Assembly: GCA_039720395.1 (NCBI GenBank)
Contig: CM077826.1
Coordinates: 39,746,587-39,810,586, forward strand
Reading direction: 5' to 3'
DNA length: 64,000 nt
Origin: Liquidambar formosana
Taxonomy: Eukaryota > Streptophyta > Magnoliopsida > Saxifragales > Altingiaceae
A program made the translations under genes and the position numbers. Positions 33,931 through 44,030 of this stretch are shown here, one piece after another; within the stretch, counting starts at the first letter, position 1, and each line of letters opens with the position of its first letter. The notes below the pieces were generated by a model, which saw nothing but the letters and a program-made list of their open reading frames with translations, was not told the DNA's origin and searched no databases.

Positions 33931-36461
33931 CTAAAGTTTGAGTTCAAGCTGCTTTGATGGTTGTGCTTCCAAGTCAAGCCAGGAATTGCCATCCTCTGGC
34001 TTTGGAGGAGTCGAGTGGCTGTCATTTACTTGGTAAGGTGCTCTTGCTGTGACCCTGTACCCAAAAAAAAAAAGACAAAAACAAAAGGCCAAAAAGGTTG
34101 AACTGATCAGATCATTTGAACAGAGAAATTGACGTGAACAAAATGCATTTATTGTGAGTGGTGCTATAAATTTTGGAAAATTTTCACAAACACACCAACT
34201 CTTTACACTAATTTATTTTCTTCTATTTGTTGTTACAAAATTTCTTACCTGTCTTTCCTCTTCTCAAAGAAGCGGTGAAGTGAAGCCCTCCTTACAATTC
34301 TCAGATCTGGAAACAGAAATAATTTTAACAGAAAATAGTCAATATTTAAAGTTGAAGTACTCTACAAGCTCTTAAAATAATTCTATGGACGACAAAGCAA
34401 ATTACCAGAATCAATAGCTTGGGGTTGGTGTTGAATACGTTCTGGGGTAGAATTAGGTCCGGATGTGGAAACAATAATATTACTCGACCCAGCAGCAACA
34501 AAGCTAGTAGCATTAATTTTGTCTTGGCCGGAAGTAGAAAGAACGGCGCTAGAATTATGAGAGCTTCTCTTGCTGGCTAATACCATGATCTCGTTCGCCT
34601 TGTTGGCTGGAAAGTCATTGAATACTAACACTTGTCCGGCATAAAATATTGTCATTTGCGCAGTTTCAGGCTCTGTCGCTGCCGGTTTGCTGCAAACCAT
34701 GGCCGAAAAAGTACCCAGAGTTAAAAATAAATAAAAGGGTTCTCGCCATATACGTGCATGAAATTTTATTTTTTATTTTTTGCCTTTGTATGCCCTTCAA
34801 AACTAGTAAGAATATCAGTTAATTTTCCCATTTCCAGTGCCAAAATGATGGGTTTTTCAGTAATTTAATCACTTGCAATATTGAATAAAGGGTGCATATA
34901 AATGTTTCAGAGGGGCTGAAGAAAGGTAACACCCACCTGAAATCAGTCTTAGTACTGACGGTGTCATGATCTTCGGAGGAACCGAAACTGGTCTGTGGAA
35001 AGAAATCCATGGATTTCACGTTTGGGGCCACACCGTTTTGTCTCGAAGTCTCGCCGGATTTTTCCATCTTCGGTAGTGGTAAGTTCATCGTTGGTGCTGA
35101 TGGCCAAAACGTTTCGGGTTTTTCTGAAATATTGGCAATTAATTAAATAAATAATGTTATATTTTATCTTGATCTAAAATGAGTGTAAATCTTTTAGACA
35201 CGTGACGGAAGTTCCAAGGTCGATCAGTGTGGACAATTCTAGGAATTAATTGAGGTATTTTAAACTTTAAGACTCTATTTGGTTTGCAAATTTTATCAAG
35301 AAAAAAAAAATAAATAAAAAGAATTATACTTTTTTTTATTTAGTTGTAATAAAAAATTAGTAGAAGAAAAATAATTGAAATAATTTTAATTTGGTATGAT
35401 TTCATATTTTCCTTTTATTTTCTTTCTTTTTCATTATTTTTCATTCCTATTTTTTTCCATAATAAAATCTACAAACCAAATAGAAGATAAGACTTTTAAG
35501 TAAATTATCCCTGTATGGATAGATATGTATATGAAGCAAGTATAGGCCAAATTGCTGCTAAAAAAGAAACGAAAAAAAAAAAACAAAAAACAAAAAAAAA
35601 AAAATTTCTAATCCAGCCGATTATGCCATGCTTTCATAAAGACATGATAGTTATGCTTGGGAGCAAGGCCGGAAAATTGGGACGAAAAAAAGGAGGCTAG
35701 AATGATAAACTTTCCATCCATAGGATGGAAATTCTTTTTCTTTCTTGTTTGTTTGGTAAGATAGATGAAAAGATAATTCTTCTTCGCTTCTTCTTTTTAA
35801 TTTCTTGTTTGGAAGTATGGATAAATGAGTATTCAAAAGTATAAAATAAAACAAAAAATTTGTGAAAAGAGTGGAGATGGTACAGTAATTTTAATAACAC
35901 CGACCTTCTTTCCCTCCCTCATTCCCCAACTTGGGAGGGTGAACAAAAAAAAGGTGATTTGAGTGGTTTCGTCTTCGTCCTACCAAACAAAAGGCTTAAG
36001 CCTTTTCTTCCACTTTTCTCTCATCTCTTTCCATCCTCTCATTCAACCCTACTACCAAACAAGGATAAGAAGAAAAGGTTTGTATTTTTAGAGGACATGG
36101 CTAAACAGGCCCTAAGTTCTTTTTTACATCCAGATCTGAAAATTCAATTCCTAGGAAAAGAAAAAGGAAAAAAAAAAAAAAGTAATATTTGTAAATTAAA
36201 AAAAATAAAAAAATGACACCATACATAAGTAGGCATGATTAATATTGAACATCTAACTGGAAAATTCACGGAGAAATTTGTACCTTTGGCTTCAAGCTTC
36301 CCAGCCATTTCACGGCTCAGATCTCCAAAACTTCCCTTCTCCTTCAAATACTGGCTCAATAGGCTGCACGTCTGTGCAAAATTCGATCTCTCCAGCGCCT
36401 TACCGGAGGACTTCCGGCCGGCCAACTTCTCGTTTTCCGAGACCCCCGGCAAATTCGACAT
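33931..36461 (-). CDS. JAZ: TIFY10/JAZ jasmonate repressor, complete
   Basis: JAZ proteins are nuclear co-repressors that bind MYC2-type factors and are degraded through SCF-COI1 when jasmonoyl-isoleucine is present. The five exons, 36461-36284, 35123-34937, 34689-34406, 34306-34249 and 34054-33931, give 276 residues. The start at MSNLPG is preferred over an upstream in-frame ATG because it fits the family. The N-terminal [20 protein letters not shown] (28-47) matches JAZ1/2/5/6-type proteins. The TIFY/ZIM domain ([19 protein letters not shown], 135-153) mediates dimerisation and NINJA binding. The Jas motif (217-243) is [20 protein letters not shown] plus VTARAPY, interrupted by the conserved Jas intron after KD. 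Two things are odd: the degron core is LRIVRR instead of the usual LPIARR/K, and the protein ends in LELKL, an LxLxL EAR-type sequence. Which JAZ paralogue it is cannot be told. Confidence 0.95.
34055..34248 (-). other. Jas intron
   Basis: This intron splits the Jas motif between the 20-residue N-terminal part and the X5PY end. Because exon 4 ends in AG, retaining the intron makes the next codons AGG TAA. The protein would then stop right after EKRKDR and lose the PY end. This is the same event that produces jasmonate-resistant JAZ splice forms in Arabidopsis. Confidence 0.85.
35271..35487. mobile_element. Tourist-like MITE in JAZ intron 1
   Basis: The ends are GACTCTATTTGGTTTGC and, read inwards, TCTTCTATTTGGTTTG, flanked by TAA at 35268-35270 and 35488-35490. 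At 217 bp it is the shortest full member of the family. JAZ intron 1 (35124-36283) also has a second region with CTTGTTTGTTTGG/CCAAACAAGG words (35745-36065) that may be another MITE. Confidence 0.78.
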
Positions 36462-36729
36462 GCTTTTTTTTAAAAAAATATTTATTATCAGATCTAATCT
36501 CACAACCCTTGACAAAATAAATCGAGCCAATTAATAGCAGCTGTAATTCAAGCTTTGATCATTGAACTGTGAGAAAATCCAGCTCTGTTCTACTTTGGGA
36601 ATTAATGGTGAGGAGTAAGACAGGAGGAATATATGAAAGCCAAGTTCCAAGCATGTTCTTTGAACCTGATTAGCTCCGCATGAGGTGTCTTGGTTCCTCT
36701 CTCCCTTTCTTTGCATCAAAGGAGGGGGG

Positions 36730-36742
36730 GAAAAAATATATA
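36730..36742 (-). promoter_or_regulatory. TATA-box candidate of JAZ
   Basis: AATATATATTTTT on the minus strand, about 270-280 bases upstream of the JAZ start codon. It lies between the G-box and the coding region, at a sensible distance for a 5' UTR of about 240 bases. Confidence 0.4.
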
Positions 36743-36755
36743 TTGTGGATTCAAG

Positions 36756-36761
36756 CACGTG
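36756..36761. promoter_or_regulatory. G-box upstream of JAZ
   Basis: CACGTG lies just upstream of the TATA candidate and 295 bases from the JAZ start codon. G-boxes are the binding site of MYC2-type factors, which switch on JAZ genes as negative feedback. Position and context fit that role; binding itself is inferred. Confidence 0.55.
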
Positions 36762-37430
36762 TTTTTTGCATTAGAAAAACGGGTAAGGAATAGACTATTA
36801 AATGTTAACTCAAGCATAAAGGTCGGATGATAAAGAATTCAAGGAGGGGAGAATTTCGAAGTGCTCTTCAAGTTTTCAAAGATTAACGAGAATGACCTTC
36901 CCCACTGGACCAGGAACCATGGATAATATCGTAATAACATTACTCATAAAATGTGGGGGCCTCCCTCCCTGATAATGCCCTTTTTGGGTAATTGGTACAC
37001 ATCCCACATTCCCCCATACTAATTCAGATTCAACAAAATCTGATGCCATGTGAGGGCTTGGTCATGCATTAGGATTGGGTTAGGATGAAATATACAAATT
37101 TTGAGTTAGTTTTTATAACTTTAATTGTGCTTCCTATATTGCAAAATTTCTCGGATAACCTTCTCATGTAACTCTCCATGTTAAAAATTAAGTTGATTTA
37201 GGACTGATTACTATCAAATCTAAAAACTTAAATTTTTTATAAATAAAAATCTCACATTTATGAATGACATGGCTTTTAATTTTAGATCAATTTGATTTTT
37301 GGTTTGCATGACTTATATGGAAATGTCATTTAAAACAATAATGAGTTTCACAAAATACGAGTCTTAGTTATATAAACTTGTGTTTCCTATTCTTAAGTTC
37401 CCAACTCACCTATATATATATATATATTGT
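36762..37430. other. JAZ upstream and intergenic DNA
   Basis: No gene. It could hold further promoter elements. An AT-rich segment at 37200-37340 resembles part of the repeat region at 54.0-54.5 kb (TTTGGTTTGCATGACTTATAT). Confidence 0.4.
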
Positions 37431-37434
37431 CCTG

Positions 37435-37580
37435 ATTAGGTCAACACATATTGATATAACTTATATCAATATCATGCATTGGGGTTGAACCATATGCATT
37501 AGTTTAATATACCCCATAATTTACTAATACACGAGGTACAACTTCCAATGCAAGTGTTATTATAAATTATGTTAACACAT
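37435..37580. mobile_element. Foldback copy of the GATATAAGTTATATC family
   Basis: Left arm AACACATATTGATATAACTT with GCATTGGGGTTGAACC, and right arm GGTACAACTTCCAATGC with GTTATTATAAATTATG, are degraded inverted copies. Related copies lie at 37791-37940 and in single-arm form at 8541-8600, 49130-49175, 50280-50345 and 50825-50870. Confidence 0.6.
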
Positions 37581-37622
37581 TCTCACCCAACCATCACAAA
37601 TATATATTTATATGGAGGGTTA

Positions 37623-37750
37623 ATCATGTGCGGGATATCTCAAAGTATCCCGTTCAATCACGGCCGTCCATGAGTGACACATGCGCATGCACGCATGCCC
37701 GCGTGTCGCTCATGGACAGCCATGATTGAACGGGATATCCCGCACATGAT
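37623..37750. mobile_element. Compact hairpin element (128 bp)
   Basis: The left arm starts ATCATGTGCGGGATAT and continues CCCGTTCAATCACGGCCGTC. The right arm is its reverse complement with few differences (GAACGGGATATCCCGCACAT). The left arm has a 10-base insert, CTCAAAGTAT. It sits between two foldbacks of another family. No clear duplication is seen. Confidence 0.7.
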
Positions 37751-37790
37751 CAAAGCTTTATATATATATATATACACGGTTATGTTCCCA

Positions 37791-37940
37791 CCAGCACGTG
37801 TTGATATAAGTTATATCAGTACCATGTATTCGGGGTTGTACGCATTGATCCAATGTACCTCATATCCGACTAATACACAAGGTACAACTCCCAATGCGGG
37901 TGTTGATATAAATTATATCAGCACGTGCTTACCTGATCAT
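37791..37940. mobile_element. Best-preserved foldback of the GATATAAGTTATATC family
   Basis: The arms of about 49 bases start AGCACGTGTTGATATAAG and, read inwards from the right, AGCACGTGCTGATATAAT. Each ends in a GGGGTTGTAC or GGGAGTTGTAC word. Each arm begins with an AGCACGTG sequence, a G-box core. Confidence 0.75.
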
Positions 37941-38111
37941 CATTGAGAGAGAGAGAGCTAGGTTAACCTCGCAACGTCGCATCGTGTGCAATAAATCAGA
38001 GTTGTTTAAATCATGCTTGACAATCACACGCTCACATTATTGGCACGAAGAGCTTAGATCATTACGCAATGTATACAACGTCCTACGAGTAACCAAAGTC
38101 AATAATTTATA

Positions 38112-39733
38112 GGGTAAAATACATCTACACCCCCTCTATTTATTGACTATTACACTGACACCCCCTATACTTTCTGAAATTACACTGCCCCCTTGTTAGA
38201 ACGCCAACATTAATGTGATTAACAAAAATGTAAAAAGACCAAATTGCCCTTCTTTTAAAATGGCGTCATTTTGTGCTTTTGCTCTCTCTCTTTCTCTCCC
38301 CAGCTAACCATCTCTTTCTTCTTCTTTACTCTCTTTTCCTCACACAGTGCACCACAACAAACCCCCACCGCGTGCACCGTCGGCAAACCCCCACCACGAC
38401 GAGCATCATCACCGTCGATCTGACACTATCCTCACTTTCCATTCCACCAGCGAATACTCTCTTTCTCTCTCCCCTCTGTTTTCCTTTTCTTTTTTCTTTT
38501 TTCCTTTTTTTTCTCCAAACCCTCACATAGTGCACTGCCGCAGCAAACCCCCACCGCATGCACGGTCGGCAAACCCCCACCACGACAAGCATCATCACTG
38601 TCGATCTGACACCATCTTCACATTCCATTCCACCAGCAGATACTCTCTTTCTCTTTCTCCTCTGTTTTCCTTTTCTTTTCTTTTTTTCTTTTTTTTCTCC
38701 AAACCCTCACACAGTGCACCGCCGCAGCAAACCCCCACCGCGTGCACCGTCGACAAACCCCCACCACGACGAGCACCATCACCGTCAATCTGACACCATC
38801 CTCACTTTCCATTCCACCAGCGGATACTCTCTTTCTCTCTCCCCTCTGTTTTCCTTTTCTTTTTTTTTCTTTTTCTCCTCTAAATCCTCACACAGTGCAC
38901 CGTCGACAAACCCCCACCACGACGAGCATCATCACCGTCGATCTGACACCATCCTCACCTTCCATTGCACTAGCGGATACTCTCTTTCTCTCTCCCCTCT
39001 GTTTTCCTTTTCTTTCTTTCTTTTTTTCTCCAAACCATCACACAGTGCCTCCCATCGCAGCCAACCCCACTCACCGTCAGTGACTTGTCACCGTCGCAGC
39101 AAACCCCCCACTGCAGCTCTCCACGAAGCACGACTCAGATCTGAATGCCAAGCGAAAAAAACAGAGAAAGGAAGGATGAGGAAGAAGATGTAGCAATAGG
39201 AAAAAAAAAAAAAAAGAAATCCGTGCGTCGAAGCCTCCATTTTTTCCGGCGAGCATTTTTTGTTCAAACCCATCCCCATCGATTCCCTCCCCATCAGTCC
39301 AAACGAACAAGCCTCAATTGGGCGCTACACCAGTCACCGAGGCATCGGTTATCCCACTCCCCCTTCTCTGCTCATCCTCGCACATCGCCGGCAATCACCA
39401 TCCCCAACTCAAATCTGAACGCTAGCGAGACCCAACCAAACCCTCCCCTCCCCTCCCCTCATCTAACGCATTTGACGTGGGAGGAGATTGCAGAGGGCGT
39501 TTTAAGCCCTCTACTAAACACAGCATTTGGCTTTAAAAAGGTTAAAATGGGTATTTTATACCAATTTTTAGTTGACATCAGCAACAAACGTTAAAGGTTC
39601 TAACGGTTGTTTGATAGATGGGGGGAAATGTATATTATGTTCTAAAGTAAGGGAGTGCAGTGTAATTTCAGAAAGTATAGGAGTTATCAGTGTAATAGTC
39701 AGTAAATAGAGGGGGTGTAGATGTATTTTACCC
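38112..39733. mobile_element. Mutator-like element (1,622 bp) with internal minisatellite
   Basis: Long inverted ends of about 80 bases (GGGTAAAATACATCTACACC with CCCTCTATTTATTGACTA on the left, matched inwards from the right) are flanked by a perfect 9-bp duplication TAATTTATA at 38103-38111 and 39734-39742. A 9-bp duplication and long TIRs are Mutator hallmarks. There is no transposase. The GC-richer, CT-rich interior holds a minisatellite and a PP/SP/HH-rich low-complexity frame, and might include captured host DNA. Confidence 0.9.
38341..39050 (+). repeat. Minisatellite, four units of about 150-184 bp plus a partial copy
   Basis: The anchor CACACAGTGC (one copy CACATAGTGC) starts at 38341, 38524, 38708, 38889 and 39039, giving spacings of 183, 184, 181 and 150. 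Each unit combines a CAAACCCCCACC block, GAGCATCATCACCGTC, a CCATTCCACCAGC word and a CT-rich tract. The fourth unit is shortened by loss of one GCAAACCCCCACCGC block. Confidence 0.9.
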
Positions 39734-39742
39734 TAATTTATA

Positions 39743-40151
39743 TATACATGAGAAAATCTATGATACGACATTGCCCCATTAAACATGATAGGGCAACATC
39801 ATTTTATATGAAAAATGTAGAGTCTCTTTGACAATTTAAACCTTTGAATAGATTGAAGATGTTTTATAGAACTAATGACAAAGAAAAATTTTGAATTAAA
39901 AAGTTTTTGCACTAAAAAATCAAGCTTTTGTTTTTTTGCTCAACTACATTGCTAGCTTTATTGGCCATTCAAATAAAACTTAAGACATTTAACATTTTAC
40001 ATCATTGATTCTTAGTGAAATTAAAAATATATCTATTTTAATGCGATTAGATCTATTTCAATGGTCTTGATTAATATATGGTCCCACCATTTGCATATAA
40101 AATGATATTACACCATCAATTCCGATTAGACACTACCCTATATATATATAT

Positions 40152-40186
<35 letters not shown>

Positions 40187-40764
40187 TTGTAATTATAAAG
40201 GGTGGTAAATATAAAGGGTGCCCATGCCATATATTTCGTGAAACCTTAATATATCCTTATAATTGGATAGAAGGCCATTCAAGGTAGCACATATAATTAT
40301 TTTTTTATTTTTTATTTAGTTATGTTGAAGAGGATTTGATCTCTACACCCTAGACTCGATCGACATACCAAACTCACCTGGGTACAACTAGAACAAGTAC
40401 ATAAAATTCTTTATAAAACGTTACGTGACTTAAATGCATGTACAAATCAAAATTTGATAGTTTCTCTCATTCGATAGTAGTTGTTCAAAATGCTCTAACG
40501 GTGCTGGTTTATCTTAACATATCTTTAACTAAATTTATATATAAACTAAATTGATATTAATTGATTAGAAAAAATATAATCACATGTTACATGTCTCCAA
40601 TTGTGTATTTGATATAGTTGAAAAATATGACAACTTATAACAACAAGTGTGAGGCCATCTTGATGACAAATAAACTCTTTTTGACATTAGACTCTTTTAT
40701 GTACATTGGTGTTTGGTCGTAACGTTAGACAGTTGGACTGCATACATTGTCTATATATGAAGTA
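39743..40764. other. Intergenic DNA, nothing recognised
   Basis: AT-rich, with a GA microsatellite at 40152-40187. No gene is seen. Confidence 0.45.
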
Positions 40765-41191
40765 CTAGATATAGCACACGTGCGTTGCACGTGAATATTT
40801 TTAAATAATATTAGTTATACAAAATAATAAATACATAAAAATTTTATATTTTTTTCATAAAGGATAAAGTTTAAAATTCGAAAGTATAACGAAAGATTAT
40901 ATTCAGAATTTTTTTTTCCTCATAAAACGGAATATTTAAAGAGTTTATATTCTTATATATTATCATGCAACTTGATAGTTGCTCTAAAAAAAGAATTTGA
41001 GTAAAAATCTAACTTTAATTTGTTAAGAGTTTGAATTAAAATCTAACTTTCACTTGTTATCAAATGATAATAATGTTTATTATGTGTTTCAATTAAAAGA
41101 AGGGTAGATATGTATTTTTTTTAAAAAAAATAAGGGTATATTAGTCGTTCAAAAGTTTTTTTGAGATTCAACATTTTATAGGTAGTATAGA
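40765..41191 (-). mobile_element. Short non-autonomous Helitron, copy 1
   Basis: Read on the minus strand it begins TCTATACTACCTATAAAATG and ends with a hairpin (CACGTGC-AAC-GCACGTG), then TGCTATATCTAG. It lies between A and T of the host. A TC start, a 3' hairpin, a CTAG end, AT insertion and no duplication are Helitron diagnostics. At 427 bp it has no Rep/helicase. Confidence 0.85.
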
Positions 41192-42119
41192 TTTGCAAAG
41201 CAAAACTTATCAGAGAAGAGAGAAGTCGCCGTTAACCAGAGAAGAGGGAAGTCACTGTTAATAGAAAATGTGGAGAGAAGGTTGAAACTACTCTTGATGG
41301 AGAAAGTGGAATTTACAATCCAACTGTTTATTTATTACATAGGAATTATAATTTCCGTTTCCTTTAAATTCCTATTTGTGTTTTATATATTAAGGTATGT
41401 GTCTTAGAATATATTAAAGTATGTGTTCTAGCTGTTGTTTTAGAATTATGGTTTCCATATTCTTATATATTTCTATTTATTATATAGAAATTATAGTTTT
41501 CATTTCCTTTGAATTCCTATTTGTGTTTTATATATTAAGGTATGTGTTTTAGAATTATAGTTTTTATATTGCTATATTTCCTAAATATGCAGAAGGGTGG
41601 GTAGTTGTGTATTTAAAAATCAAAATAAGGGTATATTAGTCAATCAAAAGTTTAAGCTACTATGGATTAATTTAACTATGGCTCATGGTAGAACCACATA
41701 AAGAAAGACTAGTGGGGGTGGCGTACTCGCCCCAACCCCACTTTTGTTTTATTTTAATTAATTTTTTATATAATATTATTATTATTTAAATTAGCCCCTA
41801 TTACTTTTTGATCTTCCTCTAATCCTCTTGATTTCTATTTTTACAATCGTGATTTTCACCCCAAAACATTTCTTTTTTAAAGTAATAATTTTGTATATTG
41901 ATTTCTCTCATTTTGCCTAAACTTACACTCTCTCTTACACGCATATATGTCTTCCAATTTATTTGTTTGTGGCATTGTCACTAATCTTACTACTTATAAC
42001 AATGAAGGCACATATTCTTTTAAATGAAATGAAAATCAATTGCATAAAATCTAATGATAGATTTTATATTATTTAATAGAAAGTGGGAAGCTTTTATCAT
42101 TTACATTAATTGTGCCTCT
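41192..42119. other. Intergenic DNA with a duplicated block
   Basis: ATTCCTATTTGTGTTTTATA with TATTAAGGTATGTGT occurs twice, near 41369 and 41514. A short piece at 41620-41650 (ATAAGGGTATATTAGTC) repeats a Helitron internal sequence. No gene is seen. Confidence 0.5.
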
Positions 42120-42365
42120 TGTATTGGGATTCGGATTCGGATTCAGATTTGGAACAATTAGCTATTTTTACAGCATGATGTAATAAACGTAGGATTGATA
42201 ACACATGGCAAAGAAGAGAAATAAAAGGTTGAAATTCGGAAGATGTATTTGACGCCTAATGTCTAACAGTTTTTTATTTTTTATCTTTACCCACATATGT
42301 CATCAATCTTACCATTACTGTACTATGCAATAAAAATAACCAATTACACCAGATCCGAATATCAT
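42120..42365. mobile_element. Foldback MITE, copy 1
   Basis: The inverted arms share TGATGTAATAAACGTAGGAT and, on the other side, words for ATGTCATCAATCTTACC. The ends are GGATTCGGATTCAG and CACCAGATCCGAATATC. The same family recurs at 54945-55180. Confidence 0.6.
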
Positions 42366-42584
42366 GTATTGACCTACTATCAAATAGGAGATAATTGGAT
42401 TGTTACCGTATGAGTCGTAGAATGTACGAATTATGTAACGCTTTTATTGGCATTCATGGACAAAGGTAATAGGTAGGGTGGCTCACATTAGTTACATAGT
42501 GGATGCTTACGTACTCCTGGTGCAATGAATGGGGCTCCATGTGAAAAAGATGGTGGATTCTTCTATAATTTTTATTTTTTTCGG

Positions 42585-42589
<5 letters not shown>

Positions 42590-42639
<50 letters not shown>
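42590..42639. repeat. Poly-A tract of 50 bases
   Basis: An uninterrupted run of A. It might be the tail of a retroposed element, but no source or duplication could be identified. Confidence 0.9.
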
Positions 42640-42641
<2 letters not shown>

Positions 42642-43537
42642 AGGAGAAAGGAGCGGAAAACGAAAAGAAAAAGATGGTGGAAACTTTTAGGGGATTGTAA
42701 TGGCGTTGTAACCGCAACGACCTTAGCAATGAGCCAATGAGCCCAAATCCTCTGTTACCACTTGGTGTCCCATTTCCCAATCACTATGCTTTATACAAAT
42801 ATCAGTTAAAAAAACAAGAAAACTAAGGAAAATAAAATGATTTGTTAATAAAGGAAAAACCAAAAAAAAGGAAAGTTTTTTTTGTTCTCAGTCAATAATC
42901 ATCTCCATCCTATTACCAATACCACTCTATATATATATCATCTTTTCGTGAACAACAACAATTGCACATAACTTAAATATAGACCAAGGGAAAATCATCA
43001 AAAGAAAAAGAAAAGTAACTAATTAATACCCATGAGAAACTCTATGATGCGGAATGAGGATTTCGGATTAAAAAATTTGAAAAACTCCTAAGCTTCTAAT
43101 CATTCAACCCAAAAAAAATTATTGAATGGAAGAAATAATATAATAAGAAGAACAAAACAAGGAATTTGAAGAATAGTCCTATTTATATATTTTTATACCA
43201 TGATTGCTGGTAATTGTTGTTGGAGTGGGTCGATGATTATGAGAGGGGCGATTCCTTCGTCGGAGGAATAAGAGAAACAATTGTTGGTGGGTGGGTGGCC
43301 TGGCAGTCATCAGAGGGGTGGCATGATACTCGTCGGAAGAGGAAGATGCTGTTCACAAAGAGATGTTATAGAGAATAAAAAAAACCTTCATTTTTCTTGG
43401 TTTTTCCTTTAGTAACAAATTAATCATTTTATTTTCTATAGTTTTCTTCTTTTTTAACCAAAATTTTTACTGTCATAACTTGCACTGACGGAGGAAAAGA
43501 GCTAACGTTGTTTTCGTTTGCTTGAAGTCGAAATTTG

Positions 43538-44030
43538 CTACGTGTCAATTTTTAAGCATAGTCACTGGGAAGGGTACACCAAGCGGTAATAGAGGATTAT
43601 GAACCCCAAAAAAACAAAAACAAAAAAAAAAAAAAAAAGTATTTTTCCACGTTGAAAAGCGGTGAGGGCAGTTTCGTAGTTTCGGTATTTTTAGATGTCT
43701 ACTTCAGTCTTCAGCCACTTTGGAATACCGACGAAGTCAGCCATACCCATACTTCCCGTCAACTGTGGGGTTAGGTTGCTTTTGCGTGCCGACAAGGCCG
43801 ACACGCGGTAGGGCCCAACGGGCTCATAGAGGATGAACGGCGAAGTCACGTTTCTCTTCACTAAAAGCGGACTTCTATGCCACGTGATAAACAACTGTGG
43901 GGGCAATTCGGTCATTATGCATAATGGCTACAGTTTTTGCAGACGTGTCAAGAGATAGGGAGCTCGATACAACGCTAGATGACGTCATCACCGAGTATAC
44001 ATACAGCTCACATACAGCTAACGTGGCTGC
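43538..44030. promoter_or_regulatory. Orphan cluster of ACGT-core motifs
   Basis: Within about 500 bases lie ACGTGTC at 43540, CACGTG at 43881-43886, ACGTGTC at 43943-43949, the perfect palindrome TGACGTCA at 43980-43987 and ACGTGGC at 44021-44027. These are cores for bZIP/bHLH factors. No gene was recognised next to them, although a 74-codon open frame lies on the minus strand at 43691-43915. It may be a remnant promoter, a promoter of an unrecognised RNA, or part of an inserted element. Confidence 0.3.

Noticed and set aside
38273..39594. Long Pro/Ser/His-rich frames on both strands
   Set aside because: Produced by the minisatellite in the Mutator-like element; open in several frames at once, so no coding constraint.
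40300..40400. SINE-like A and B boxes on the minus strand
   Set aside because: Weak matches, no A-rich tail and no flanking duplication.
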